Origin: Novosphingobium panipatense
GTDB taxonomy: Bacteria > Pseudomonadota > Alphaproteobacteria > Sphingomonadales > Sphingomonadaceae
DNA length: 64,000 nucleotides
Assembly (NCBI RefSeq): GCF_002149965.1
Contig: NZ_MSQB01000004.1
Span: forward strand, 1-64,000
Reading direction: 5' to 3'
The notes below the pieces were generated by a model. It ran no database searches, was not told where the DNA came from, and saw only the letters and a list, made by a program, of their open reading frames with translations. Positions 28,347-36,731 of this stretch are shown piece after piece. The position numbers and the translations under genes were made by a program. Each line of letters starts with the position of its first letter. The first letter of the stretch is position 1.

Positions 28347-29885
28347 TCAGTAGGATCTCGCCACGTAGATGCGTTCCACTGCGGGATCGCCGGTGAACAC
28401 GCAATTACCGGCGACGGGCGCGGCGTCGAGCGGCGTGTTGCGGATCGTCAGCTTGTGTGCCTTGAGCTTCTGCACCACGGCTTCGAGCGCTTCCCCGGTC
28501 GGGCGGGACCATTCCACTTCCACCCAGCCCGGATAGCGCTTGTCTTCCGAGAAGAAGGAAGCGAGTTCCTCGAAGCTGGCGGCTTGGGAAATGTTTGCCT
28601 GAAGCTTCGCCTTGGCTTCGGCGTGGAGCGAAGTCTGGATATCCTCGATCTCGGCTGCGGCGCGGGCGACGAAATCTTCCTTGGACATGGCCACGAAATT
28701 GGCCTTGGCCGCATCGTTCCACAGCTTGTCGCGGCGCAGCATCGAAACCTGGCCACCGGCAGCATCGCGGCCGCCGATTTCGAGGATCAGGGGAACGCCC
28801 TTCTTGACCCAGGCCCAGCGCTTCTGCGTGGCCTTGCCGGGCCGCTTGTCGAGCAGGACGCGCAGCGGTTCGTTCAGAGCGAACTGCGTGACGAGCGCCT
28901 TGCGCAGTTCCTCGCAATAGGCGAGCAGCGCTTCGTCCTCGTCGTTGTCGCGCAGCATCGGCAGGATCACGATCTGGTGCGGCGCGATCATCGGCGGCAC
29001 GCGCAGGCCATCGTCGTCACCGTGGGTCATGATGACCCCGCCAACCATGCGGGTCGAAGTGCCCCAGCTGGTCGTGTGCGCGTATTGCTGCGTACCTTCC
29101 TTGTCCTGGTACTGGATGCCTGCCGCTTCCGCAAAGCCCGTGCCCAGGTAGTGCGAGGTGCCCGCCTGAAGCGCCTTGCCGTCCTGCATCATCGCCTCGA
29201 TCGAATAAGTCGCGACGGCGCCGGGGAAGCGTTCATTCTCGGGCTTTTCACCCGCGATCACCGGCATGGCCAGCTCGGTTTCGGAGAAATCACGGTACAT
29301 TTCGAGCGCGCGCAGCGTCTCGGTCATGGCGTCGTCGCGGTCGGCGTGGGCGGTATGGCCTTCCTGCCAGAGGAACTCGCTGGTGCGCAGGAACATGCGG
29401 GTGCGCATTTCCCAGCGCACGACATTGGCCCACTGGTTGACCATGAGCGGCAGGTCGCGCCACGACTGCACCCAGCGCGCCATGGCGGCGCCGATCACCG
29501 TTTCCGAAGTCGGGCGGACGATCAGCGGCTCTTCCAGCTTCGCTTCGGGGTCGGGCACGAGGCCGCCCTTGCCGTCACCGACCAGACGGTGATGGGTGAC
29601 GACGGCCATTTCCTTCGCGAAGCCTTCGACGTGCTCGGCTTCCTTGGCGAAGTAGGAAAGCGGGATGAACAGCGGGAAGTAGCAGTTGGTGACACCGGCC
29701 GCCTTGATGCGGTCATCCATCAGGCGCTGGATGCGTTCCCAGATGCCGTAGCCCCACGGCTTGATGACCATGCATCCGCGAACACCCGATTCCTCGGCCA
29801 TCTCGGCCTCGGAAATGACTTCCTGATACCACTGGGCGAAGTCGTCCTCGCGCTTGGTGGAGAGGGCGTGGCGAATGGCGGGCAC
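28347..29885 (-). CDS. proS: Prolyl-tRNA synthetase, archaeal/eukaryotic-type
   Basis: A class II synthetase charging tRNA-Pro, about 512 residues. Class II motif 2 appears as MRTRMFLRTSEFLWQEGHTAH and the N-terminus has the KPWGYGIWERIQ segment; both match the archaeal/eukaryotic type (ProS type 3), not the E. coli type with its editing insertion. The GTG start at 29885 is chosen because AGGAAG lies 8 bases upstream and translation then begins at PAIRHALSTKREDDF; the longer frame adds 26 residues with no family match. A C-terminal anticodon-binding domain begins near 290. Confidence 0.94.
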   Translation of the reverse strand: MPAIRHALSTKREDDFAQWYQEVISEAEMAEESGVRGCMVIKPWGYGIWERIQRLMDDRIKAAGVTNCYFPLFIPLSYFAKEAEHVEGFAKEMAVVTHHRLVGDGKGGLVPDPEAKLEEPLIVRPTSETVIGAAMARWVQSWRDLPLMVNQWANVVRWEMRTRMFLRTSEFLWQEGHTAHADRDDAMTETLRALEMYRDFSETELAMPVIAGEKPENERFPGAVATYSIEAMMQDGKALQAGTSHYLGTGFAEAAGIQYQDKEGTQQYAHTTSWGTSTRMVGGVIMTHGDDDGLRVPPMIAPHQIVILPMLRDNDEDEALLAYCEELRKALVTQFALNEPLRVLLDKRPGKATQKRWAWVKKGVPLILEIGGRDAAGGQVSMLRRDKLWNDAAKANFVAMSKEDFVARAAAEIEDIQTSLHAEAKAKLQANISQAASFEELASFFSEDKRYPGWVEVEWSRPTGEALEAVVQKLKAHKLTIRNTPLDAAPVAGNCVFTGDPAVERIYVARSY

Positions 29886-29987
29886 GGGTGCTTCTTCCTG
29901 AACTGAGCGATGCGACGGACCATCCGTTGCATTCCAGGCAAATCGCGGCGCCATTTCGGGCACCGCGAAAGCCCCTCGCGCAGACCC

Positions 29988-30551
29988 TTATTTGCCCAGC
30001 GCGTCAAGCCTCTTCTGGATTTCCGCCATCTGATCGCGCAGCGCGGCAAGGTCACCGGCGTCTTCTGCGGGAGGTGCTTTGGGCTCGGGCTTTTCCGATC
30101 CGGGCATGAAGGCGGCGGCAGCGGCCTTGAACATCGCCATGTTCTGTTCGGCCAGCTTGGCCAGCGGATTGTTGCCGAGGCTGTCTTCGAAAGCCTTGTG
30201 CAGCTTGGTCTGGTTGGCCCGGAAAATGTCCATCGAGGCTTCCAGATAGTGCGGCACCAGCGACTGCATCGAATTGCCGTACATGCTGATGAGTTCGCGC
30301 AGGAAGTTGACCGGGAGCATCTGCTCTCCGTTCGATTCCTCCTCCATGATGATCTGCGTGAGGATCGTGTGCGTGATGTCGGTGCCGGTCTTGGCATCGA
30401 GCACTTTGTAATCGACCCCTTCGCGGGTCATCTTCGCGAGATGATCGAGCGTAATATAGCTCGATGAACGTGTATTGTAGAGACGACGGTTTGCGTATTT
30501 TTTTATGATTACCGTGTTGTCGTCCTGCGACGCCGTTTCAGCCATTGCCAA
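29988..30551 (-). CDS. phaR: Polyhydroxyalkanoate synthesis regulator PhaR
   Basis: A 187-residue DNA- and PHA-binding repressor that controls phasin and other polyhydroxyalkanoate genes. The N-terminal PHB/PHA accumulation DNA-binding domain is unmistakable: KKYANRRLYNTRSSSYITL at 17-35. A second PHB-binding repeat follows and the end (AALRDQMAEIQKRLDALGK) forms a coiled coil. The start may be at residue 1 or 3. PHA synthase itself is not nearby in the window. Confidence 0.93.
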   Translation of the reverse strand: MAMAETASQDDNTVIIKKYANRRLYNTRSSSYITLDHLAKMTREGVDYKVLDAKTGTDITHTILTQIIMEEESNGEQMLPVNFLRELISMYGNSMQSLVPHYLEASMDIFRANQTKLHKAFEDSLGNNPLAKLAEQNMAMFKAAAAAFMPGSEKPEPKAPPAEDAGDLAALRDQMAEIQKRLDALGK

Positions 30552-30639
30552 TCCCCAGTACAGTATCGCCGCAGGTTACCACCCCCCGATATCGCAACGC
30601 AACACAAATTGCTGCGCAGCAAAAGTCCGGGTAGAAGCC

Positions 30640-31692
30640 CTAGCGGCCAAACCTTCGGCCGAGCAGGGTGAGCAACTCGTATTGCGACAGCCCCGATCGC
30701 GCCGCGGCTTGCGGCAGGGCATAGTCGGCGGCAATCCAGTCCCCCTCGCCCACATCCGGCGCTTGGGTCAGATCGACGACGGTAAGATCCATGCTGACGC
30801 GGCCGAGCACCGGCAATTCGTAGCCCTTGGCGCGGAACATTCCCTTGTCGGACCAGCAGCGCAAGTAGCCGTCGGCATAGCCGAGCGCGATCGTCCCCAC
30901 CCGCATCGCGGCAGGCGCGGTGAAAGTGGCGTTGTAGCCGATGGTTTCGCCGGCGGGCACGTCACGGACCTGTAAGATCGCTGCCTCGGGACGGACGACC
31001 TGCCGCAAGTCCCCTGCCATGCTTTCGCGCGGAATGCCGCCGTAGAGGGCGATGCCGGGGCGGGTCAGGTCGCCGTGATAGTCGCTACCCAGCGCGATCC
31101 CGGCGCTATTGGCCAGGCTGGCGCGCAGATGGCGAACCTGCCTGCGGGCATCCTGCCAGCGCGCGCATTGCGCGGCATTGAGATCGGTTTCCTCTTCCGC
31201 CGAGGCGAGGTGCGAGATCAGCACGTCGATATCGAGCGCGGCAATCGCCTCGTCGCCCAGTTCTTCCAGGCGAATGCCGAGGCGGTTCATCCCGGTGTCC
31301 ACCATGAGGTGGCAACGCCCGCCGCCTGCCTCGTTCCAGCGCCGGGCCTGCGCCAGCGAATTGATCACGGGCGTCACGCCGGTTTCCCGCGCGAAAGCGG
31401 CGTCCTGCGCGGTCAGCGGACCGTGCAGCACCGAAAGCGCGGCAGGGCTGATGCACTCGAGCAGATCCTGCGCCTCGCCCCAGTGGGCGACGAAGAAATC
31501 GTGGCATCCGGCTGCGTGAAGCACCGGAACCACTTCTCGCGCACCCAGGCCGTAGCCGTTGGCCTTTACCGCCGCTCCGGCACGCGCGGTTCCAGACAGG
31601 CGATCGAGCGCCTGCCAGTTGGCGCGCAGGGCATCGCGGTCGAAAGCGAGACGGAGGGCGGAAGCGGGAAACTCAGGAAACATCTTCACCAT
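30640..31692 (-). CDS. alr: Alanine racemase
   Basis: A PLP-dependent racemase making D-alanine for peptidoglycan. The PLP lysine is in AVKANGYGLG near residue 42; LSMDL-type C-terminal motif appears as LGRVSMDLTVVDLT, and the catalytic tyrosine region is IGYNATF. The 31692 start gives about 350 residues beginning MVKMFPEFP; the open frame extends 22 codons further with no family match. Neighbours radA and cvpA often accompany alr and dnaB in alphaproteobacteria. Confidence 0.92.
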   Translation of the reverse strand: MVKMFPEFPASALRLAFDRDALRANWQALDRLSGTARAGAAVKANGYGLGAREVVPVLHAAGCHDFFVAHWGEAQDLLECISPAALSVLHGPLTAQDAAFARETGVTPVINSLAQARRWNEAGGGRCHLMVDTGMNRLGIRLEELGDEAIAALDIDVLISHLASAEEETDLNAAQCARWQDARRQVRHLRASLANSAGIALGSDYHGDLTRPGIALYGGIPRESMAGDLRQVVRPEAAILQVRDVPAGETIGYNATFTAPAAMRVGTIALGYADGYLRCWSDKGMFRAKGYELPVLGRVSMDLTVVDLTQAPDVGEGDWIAADYALPQAAARSGLSQYELLTLLGRRFGR

Positions 31693-31839
31693 AATCGCGC
31701 GGAAGGCCGCGACAACGGCCCGGGTAATCAGGCAGGGATTGCCGCTGCTCGCGACCATGTAGCCGGAAATCAGCGGAAGGAAACCGCCAATCTGGTCTGG
31801 CGGGTGATCGTCGCAGGCTCGGCCGAAGGTAATCCAGCG

Positions 31840-32265
31840 CTAGCCGCACGCACCGGAGAGCGCCTGAACGGCGGCGCGCCAGGGGAGCAGAACGGCGCCG
31901 TGCCGGGCGCTGTAGTCACGCGCCCTGGCGATCGCCGCAAGGCCTGGCCATTCCGGCAGTTCGCGCTCGCCGGAAAGCCAAAGGGCAATTGCTTCGGCTG
32001 CCGCATGCAGGTCTTGCGGGCTGCGGCCAATAGCTGCGTCGGCGAAGATGGCGGCAGCGGCCTGTCCTATGGCGCAGGCCTGGCTGCGGACAGCGATGCG
32101 CTCGACGGCGTCTTGCCCGTCCAGCGCCAGGCCAAGGGCAATCGTGGAGCCGCAGCTCTGCGATCGCGCCTCGCCCTTGAGGGGCAAGCCCTCATCCCAG
32201 GGATAGGCGGCAAGCCGGATCGTCAGGCCCAGCACGTCGGGCGTGTAGAGCACTGCGCTGGACAT
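31840..32265 (-). CDS. Degenerate IscU-like Fe-S scaffold family protein
   Basis: A 141-residue protein resembling the IscU/NifU N-terminal scaffold. Two of the three cluster cysteines can be placed, in SQSCGST (about 38) and SQACAIGQA (about 63), but the aspartate after the first is serine and the third position reads RHGAVLLP where IscU has HC; a cysteine occurs instead as the penultimate residue. Whether it binds a cluster is open. It starts by a 1-base overlap with the cvpA stop. The family match is by eye. Confidence 0.72.
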   Translation of the reverse strand: MSSAVLYTPDVLGLTIRLAAYPWDEGLPLKGEARSQSCGSTIALGLALDGQDAVERIAVRSQACAIGQAAAAIFADAAIGRSPQDLHAAAEAIALWLSGERELPEWPGLAAIARARDYSARHGAVLLPWRAAVQALSGACG

Positions 32266-32792
32266 CAGCCTTCTGCCTCGCGCGCTTCTGCTTCGCGCGC
32301 TTCGCGGCGGCGTTCGGAGATCATCTTGACGAGCGCTTCGCTGCTGGCGTTGACGAAAGGATAAGTGCGCGCCTCCTTCATCCATTCCGGGCGTCCGCCG
32401 GGGCCCCAGACGGTATCGTAGCCAAGCACCAGAACCGAGAAGCCGAGGATGACGACGATCACCCCCTTCACTGCGCCGAAACCGAAGCCGAGCACGCGGT
32501 CGATCGGTCCGAGCACCGAGGCGCGGCTCTGCTTTCCGGCCCAGCTTGCGACCAGCTTCACGACGATGAAAGGCACCAGCAGCGGGAGCGCGAAGGCGAT
32601 CACCGGCGTTGCAGTGCCGGAGCCGGTGTAGGGTTCAAGCCAGGCAGACAGCGGGGTATGCAGCGCCCTGATCGCGAACACCGCGAAGATCCACGCCCCC
32701 AGGGCGAGGATCTCCTGCACGAAACCTCTCAGAAATCCGATGGCGGCGCCCACGCCGACGAACACCAGAACAGCAATATCGAAACCGGTCAT
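32265..32792 (-). CDS. cvpA: CvpA family membrane protein
   Basis: A 175-residue inner-membrane protein with four helices in the first 120 residues and a charged C-terminal tail (SERRREAREAEAREAEG). The FRGFVQEILALGAWIFAV segment near 22-40 and the GFGFGAVKGVIVV segment near 104-116 fit CvpA, linked in E. coli to colicin V production and to bile/stress tolerance. It lies 11 bases after radA and overlaps the IscU-like gene by 1 base, so radA-cvpA-iscU-like are likely one transcript. Confidence 0.9.
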   Translation of the reverse strand: MTGFDIAVLVFVGVGAAIGFLRGFVQEILALGAWIFAVFAIRALHTPLSAWLEPYTGSGTATPVIAFALPLLVPFIVVKLVASWAGKQSRASVLGPIDRVLGFGFGAVKGVIVVILGFSVLVLGYDTVWGPGGRPEWMKEARTYPFVNASSEALVKMISERRREAREAEAREAEG

Positions 32793-32803
32793 AATGCCCC
32801 GAA

Positions 32804-34180
32804 CTAGGCATCCGTCAGGATACGGTCAACGAGATTGGGCAGCATGGTCAAACCGGTGAATTCGATGCCCTTAGCCGTACCTTCGGCATTGGCCCCGCCC
32901 GCCGGCCCGATCGCGCGCCCGAAGCCGAGCTTGGCCGATTCGCGCTGACGGATCGATGAATGCGAAACCGGGCGGATCTCGCCCGCCAGCGAGACTTCGC
33001 CGAACCACACCGCGTTCTTGGGCAGCGGCCGGTCTCCCAGCGCCGAAATCAGGGCCGCCGCCACCGCGAGATCGGCAGCGGGATCTGCCAGGCGATAGCC
33101 GCCCGCGACGTTCAGATAGACTTCCGCACTGGAGAAATTGAGCCCGCAGCGCGCCTCCAGCACCGCCAGCAGCATGGCCATGCGCCCCGAATCCCAACCG
33201 ACCACCGCGCGGCGCGGCGTGGCCCCGCTCTGGAGCCGGACGATCAGGGCCTGGATTTCCACGAGCACCGGCCGGGTGCCTTCCATGGCGGCGAAGACGG
33301 CGCTCCCCGCCATTTCCTCGTCGCGGCCCGAAAGGAACAGCATCGAAGGATTGCCGACTTCCGCGAGCCCGGCTCCCTCCATGGCAAAGACGCCGATCTC
33401 GTCGACAGGGCCGAAGCGGTTCTTCAGGCTGCGCAGGATGCGGTACTGGTGGCTGCGCTCGCCTTCGAAGGCCATGACGACGTCCACCATGTGCTCCAGC
33501 ACGCGCGGCCCTGCGATCGTGCCGTCCTTGGTGACATGGCCGACCAGCACGAGGGTTACGTCGTTCTCCTTGGCATAGCGGATCAGCTCGAAAGCGCAGC
33601 CGCGCACTTGGCTGACGGTGCCCGGTGCGCCCTCGATCGTGTCCGAGTGCATGGTCTGGATCGAATCGATCACCAACAGGGTCGGCGCTTCCATCATGCC
33701 CAGCGTGGTCAGGATATCCCGGACGGACGTGGCCGAGGCCAGCTGGATCGGCGCCTTGGACAGCCCGAGCCGCTCCGCGCGCAGGCGCACCTGCCCGGCC
33801 GCTTCCTCGCCGCTGACATAGACCACGCTGCCGCCCGCCATGGCGATATGCGCGGAGGCCTGAAGCAGGAGGGTCGACTTGCCGATACCGGGATCGCCGC
33901 CCATCAGGATCGCCGAACCGGGCACCAGCCCGCCGCCGAGCGCACGGTCGAACTCCGCAAAACCGCTGGCGCGGCGCTTGGGCAGCTCGCCCGGGGCATC
34001 GAGCGGAGTGAAGAGAATGGGCCGACCGCCCGAGGACAGATCGTGCTTGGAGGAAAACACCGTCTGCGGCGCTTCTTCCGCCAGCGTGTTCCACTCTCCG
34101 CAATCGGGACATTGACCTTGCCAGCGGGACGAGACGCCTCCGCAGGCCTGACAGACATATCGACGCTTGGGCTTTGCCAT
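32804..34180 (-). CDS. radA: DNA repair protein RadA
   Basis: A 458-residue RecA-like branch-migration ATPase. A C4 zinc finger (CQACGGVSSRWQGQCPDC, about 9-26) opens the protein, Walker A is GGDPGIGKST near 90, the RadA-specific KNRFGPVDEIG motif lies near 250, and a Lon-protease-like domain forms the C-terminal third (PKNAVWFGEVSLAGEIRPV). Length normal. The start is unambiguous. It diverges from the patatin gene across about 70 bases. Confidence 0.96.
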   Translation of the reverse strand: MAKPKRRYVCQACGGVSSRWQGQCPDCGEWNTLAEEAPQTVFSSKHDLSSGGRPILFTPLDAPGELPKRRASGFAEFDRALGGGLVPGSAILMGGDPGIGKSTLLLQASAHIAMAGGSVVYVSGEEAAGQVRLRAERLGLSKAPIQLASATSVRDILTTLGMMEAPTLLVIDSIQTMHSDTIEGAPGTVSQVRGCAFELIRYAKENDVTLVLVGHVTKDGTIAGPRVLEHMVDVVMAFEGERSHQYRILRSLKNRFGPVDEIGVFAMEGAGLAEVGNPSMLFLSGRDEEMAGSAVFAAMEGTRPVLVEIQALIVRLQSGATPRRAVVGWDSGRMAMLLAVLEARCGLNFSSAEVYLNVAGGYRLADPAADLAVAAALISALGDRPLPKNAVWFGEVSLAGEIRPVSHSSIRQRESAKLGFGRAIGPAGGANAEGTAKGIEFTGLTMLPNLVDRILTDA

Positions 34181-34250
34181 GCGCCTCGATTATCTGGAAC
34201 GGAATGAGAACGCAATTGCCTTTCCCGAACGATCGCGCCAACATGGCGGA

Positions 34251-36569
34251 ATGCGGCAAAAGGAACTGCGGATCGCGCTGGTCTGCTACGGCGGCATCAG
34301 CCTTGCCGTCTACATGCACGGAGTAACCAAGGAACTCTGGAAGGCACTTCAGGCCAGCCAGGCGTTCTGGGCGGGGAGCGGCGAGCCGGGTAACGTCGGA
34401 GCGGGAAAGGGAACCGCGGCAGTCTATCGTAAGCTGCTGCAAAGGCTCGAATCGGGAAGTAACCTGCGACTGCGCATCCTTGCCGACATCGTCGCCGGGG
34501 CCAGTGCGGGCGGGATCAACAGCGTGTTCCTCTCGCAGGCGATCCATTCCGGCCACTCGCTGGAACCCCTGACCGAACTCTGGCTCGAGAATGCCGACGT
34601 CGATGTGCTGCTCGATCCCGAGGCGCGGGCGCGCAGCGAGGTTACGAAGTTCTGGGCGCGGCCGATCGTTTCCTATCTGCTCCATCGTCCCGGCAATGCG
34701 GTGAGCAGCAGCGTTGCACCGGAAACGCGCGAGGAAGTGCGGCAGAAGCTCTCCCGCCTGATCCGCTCGCGCTGGTTCGAACCGCCCTTCAGCGGCATCG
34801 GCCTTTCGCGCCTGCTGGCAGGCGCGCTTACCGCCATGGCCGAAAGCGAGCCCGGGCCGCCGCTCCTGCCGCACGGCCATCCGATCAATCTTTTCGTGAC
34901 GGCCACAGACTTCAAGGGCCATCTCGAAACCCTGAGGCTGCATTCGCCCGAACTCGTGCTGGAAAGCGAACACCGCCTGAGCATCGGTTTCGAATCGCGG
35001 GCCGGCACCCCTGCCCTTGCCGCCATGCCGGAACTGCTGCTGGCGGCACGTTCGACGGCGAGCTTCCCCGGCGCCTTCCCCCCGCTCCAGATCGAGGAGA
35101 TCGACGGGCTGGTCGAGGAACTCGGGCTTGCATGGCCCGGGCGCGAGGCGTTCTTCCGCCGGATCATGCCGGAGCATAGCCAGCGCGGCGACCTCGACAA
35201 TGTGGCCCTCATCGATGGATCGGTGCTCAACAATGCGCCCTTCGCGGACGCCATGAGCGTGCTGCGAGACCGCCCGGCCACGCGCGAGGTGGATCGCCGC
35301 TTCGTCTATATCGACCCTACCCCCGATCGCATCGGCGCCTCGGTGCGGCAGGAAAGGAAAGCACCGGGCTTCTTCTCGACGATCTTCGGCTCGCTCTCCT
35401 CGATCCCGCGCGAGCAGCCCATCCGCGACAATCTGGAGACGCTCGAGCGGGATTCGCAGGAGATGGCGACACTTCGCGCCATCGTTCTCGCCATGCGGCC
35501 CGAGATCGAGGAAACGGTGGACCGCCTGTTCGGCAATACCTTCTTCCTCGATCGCCCGACACCCAAGCGTCTCGCTGCCTGGCGCGACAAGGCGCAGAGA
35601 GCGGCGCTGGAGCAGGCCGGTTTCGCCTATCACGGCTATGTCCAGGTGAAGTTCTCCGGCATCGTCGCCAAGCTCGCGAAGCTGATCCACGAAGCGGCGC
35701 CCGAACTGGGGCTATCGTCCAGCGAACCCGTCGCGCGCCGTCTTCACGACCATTTTGCCAGCATGGGGCTGGACCGTATCCACGGTCTGAAGGGCGACGG
35801 CTCTCCCGGAATGATCGATTTCTTCCGCAGCCACGACCTCGCTTTCCGGGTACGGCGCCTTCGTCTCCTCGCACGCCGCGTGACGCAGGAATGGCAGCAG
35901 GAAGCGAGCGTCGACGAAGCCGAACGCGACCGCGCGCGGGAGGCGATCTATGCCGCGCTGGCGCTCTACCTCGACAGGGAGCCGGTCTCTGCCATGGGAA
36001 CGGAATTCGCGGCCCTGGCTGCGGGCGTATTCACGGATCCCGGCGCCGTGATCGAGCATGTCGAACGGGTGCGGAACCTCGGCGAGATCGATGCGGAAGT
36101 CGACAGCATGTTGGCGGAGGCGCTCTCGGAAATGCCCCAGGTCCTGCGGCGGCGGGTGCTGCTCGCCTACCTCGGGTTCCCTTTCTACGACACCGTCACC
36201 CTGCCTCTGCTGCGCGGCGAAGGGCTGACCGAATTCGATCCCATCCGCGTCGATCGCATCTCGCCCGAAGATTGCCACATGATCCGCAAGGGACCGGTGC
36301 TGCGCGGCACCGAGTTCTTCAACTTCGGCGCCTTCTTCAGCCGCGCCTATCGTGAGAACGACTATCTCTGGGGACGACTTCATGGCGCGGAGCGGATGAT
36401 CGACCTGATTTCCTCCACCGCGGAAGGCGAGCATGCCCTGCTCGAAGGCGAACTATGGGCGCTGAAGCGCGAGGCATTCCTGGCCGTGCTGGACGAGGAA
36501 GAGGAGCGGCTGACGGCGGATCCGGCGCTCCTGCGCAATGTCAGAGACGAAGTGCTGCGCGGCGGGTGA
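34251..36569 (+). CDS. Patatin-like phospholipase with DUF3376 region
   Basis: A 772-residue patatin-related protein. The oxyanion region is CYGGISLAVYMHGV near 11-24, the nucleophile elbow is GASAGG near 84-89 and the catalytic aspartate is in LIDGSVLNNAPF near 325, together a Ser-Asp acyl-hydrolase dyad. A long C-terminal half fits DUF3376, found with such patatins. The ATG at 34251 puts the start just before the patatin core; the open frame begins earlier and would overlap radA. No membrane helix or signal peptide. Substrate is presumably lipid; partners unknown. Confidence 0.87.
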   Translation: MRQKELRIALVCYGGISLAVYMHGVTKELWKALQASQAFWAGSGEPGNVGAGKGTAAVYRKLLQRLESGSNLRLRILADIVAGASAGGINSVFLSQAIHSGHSLEPLTELWLENADVDVLLDPEARARSEVTKFWARPIVSYLLHRPGNAVSSSVAPETREEVRQKLSRLIRSRWFEPPFSGIGLSRLLAGALTAMAESEPGPPLLPHGHPINLFVTATDFKGHLETLRLHSPELVLESEHRLSIGFESRAGTPALAAMPELLLAARSTASFPGAFPPLQIEEIDGLVEELGLAWPGREAFFRRIMPEHSQRGDLDNVALIDGSVLNNAPFADAMSVLRDRPATREVDRRFVYIDPTPDRIGASVRQERKAPGFFSTIFGSLSSIPREQPIRDNLETLERDSQEMATLRAIVLAMRPEIEETVDRLFGNTFFLDRPTPKRLAAWRDKAQRAALEQAGFAYHGYVQVKFSGIVAKLAKLIHEAAPELGLSSSEPVARRLHDHFASMGLDRIHGLKGDGSPGMIDFFRSHDLAFRVRRLRLLARRVTQEWQQEASVDEAERDRAREAIYAALALYLDREPVSAMGTEFAALAAGVFTDPGAVIEHVERVRNLGEIDAEVDSMLAEALSEMPQVLRRRVLLAYLGFPFYDTVTLPLLRGEGLTEFDPIRVDRISPEDCHMIRKGPVLRGTEFFNFGAFFSRAYRENDYLWGRLHGAERMIDLISSTAEGEHALLEGELWALKREAFLAVLDEEEERLTADPALLRNVRDEVLRGG

Positions 36570-36595
36570 TGAGCGGTAATGCGGTGGGGCGGTAT

Positions 36596-36709
36596 TACGT
36601 CGTCCCGGGCTCGACCCGGGACCGCTGGCCGTCTTTAGGCGCTGTGTTCGCGCGCGATGTATCGCCTAAAGTATTGCCAGCGGTCCCGGATCAAGTCCGG
36701 GACGACGTA
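36596..36709. repeat. REP-like palindromes in an inverted pair
   Basis: Two arms (36596-36641 and 36663-36709) are near-complete inverted copies around a 21-base centre. Each arm holds its own palindrome, GTCCCGGG-N5-CCCGGGAC on the left and GTCCCGGA-N5-TCCGGGAC on the right, and the arms also pair over GCTGGC and CTTTAGGCG. The change of the last stem pair from G-C to A-T keeps the hairpin in both. It separates the converging patatin and dnaJ genes. Confidence 0.88.
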
Positions 36710-36731
36710 TCGATCCAATCCCAGACCGAGA

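Noticed and set aside
32871..35690. 939-residue leftward frame over radA and the patatin gene
   Set aside because: It overlaps two well-supported genes in other frames and shows no protein family; it is again a composition artefact.
34251..36569. Anti-phage CBASS-type patatin effector
   Set aside because: No nucleotide cyclase, sensor or defence gene adjoins; neighbours are radA and dnaJ, and the DUF3376 patatin type is probably chromosomal housekeeping.
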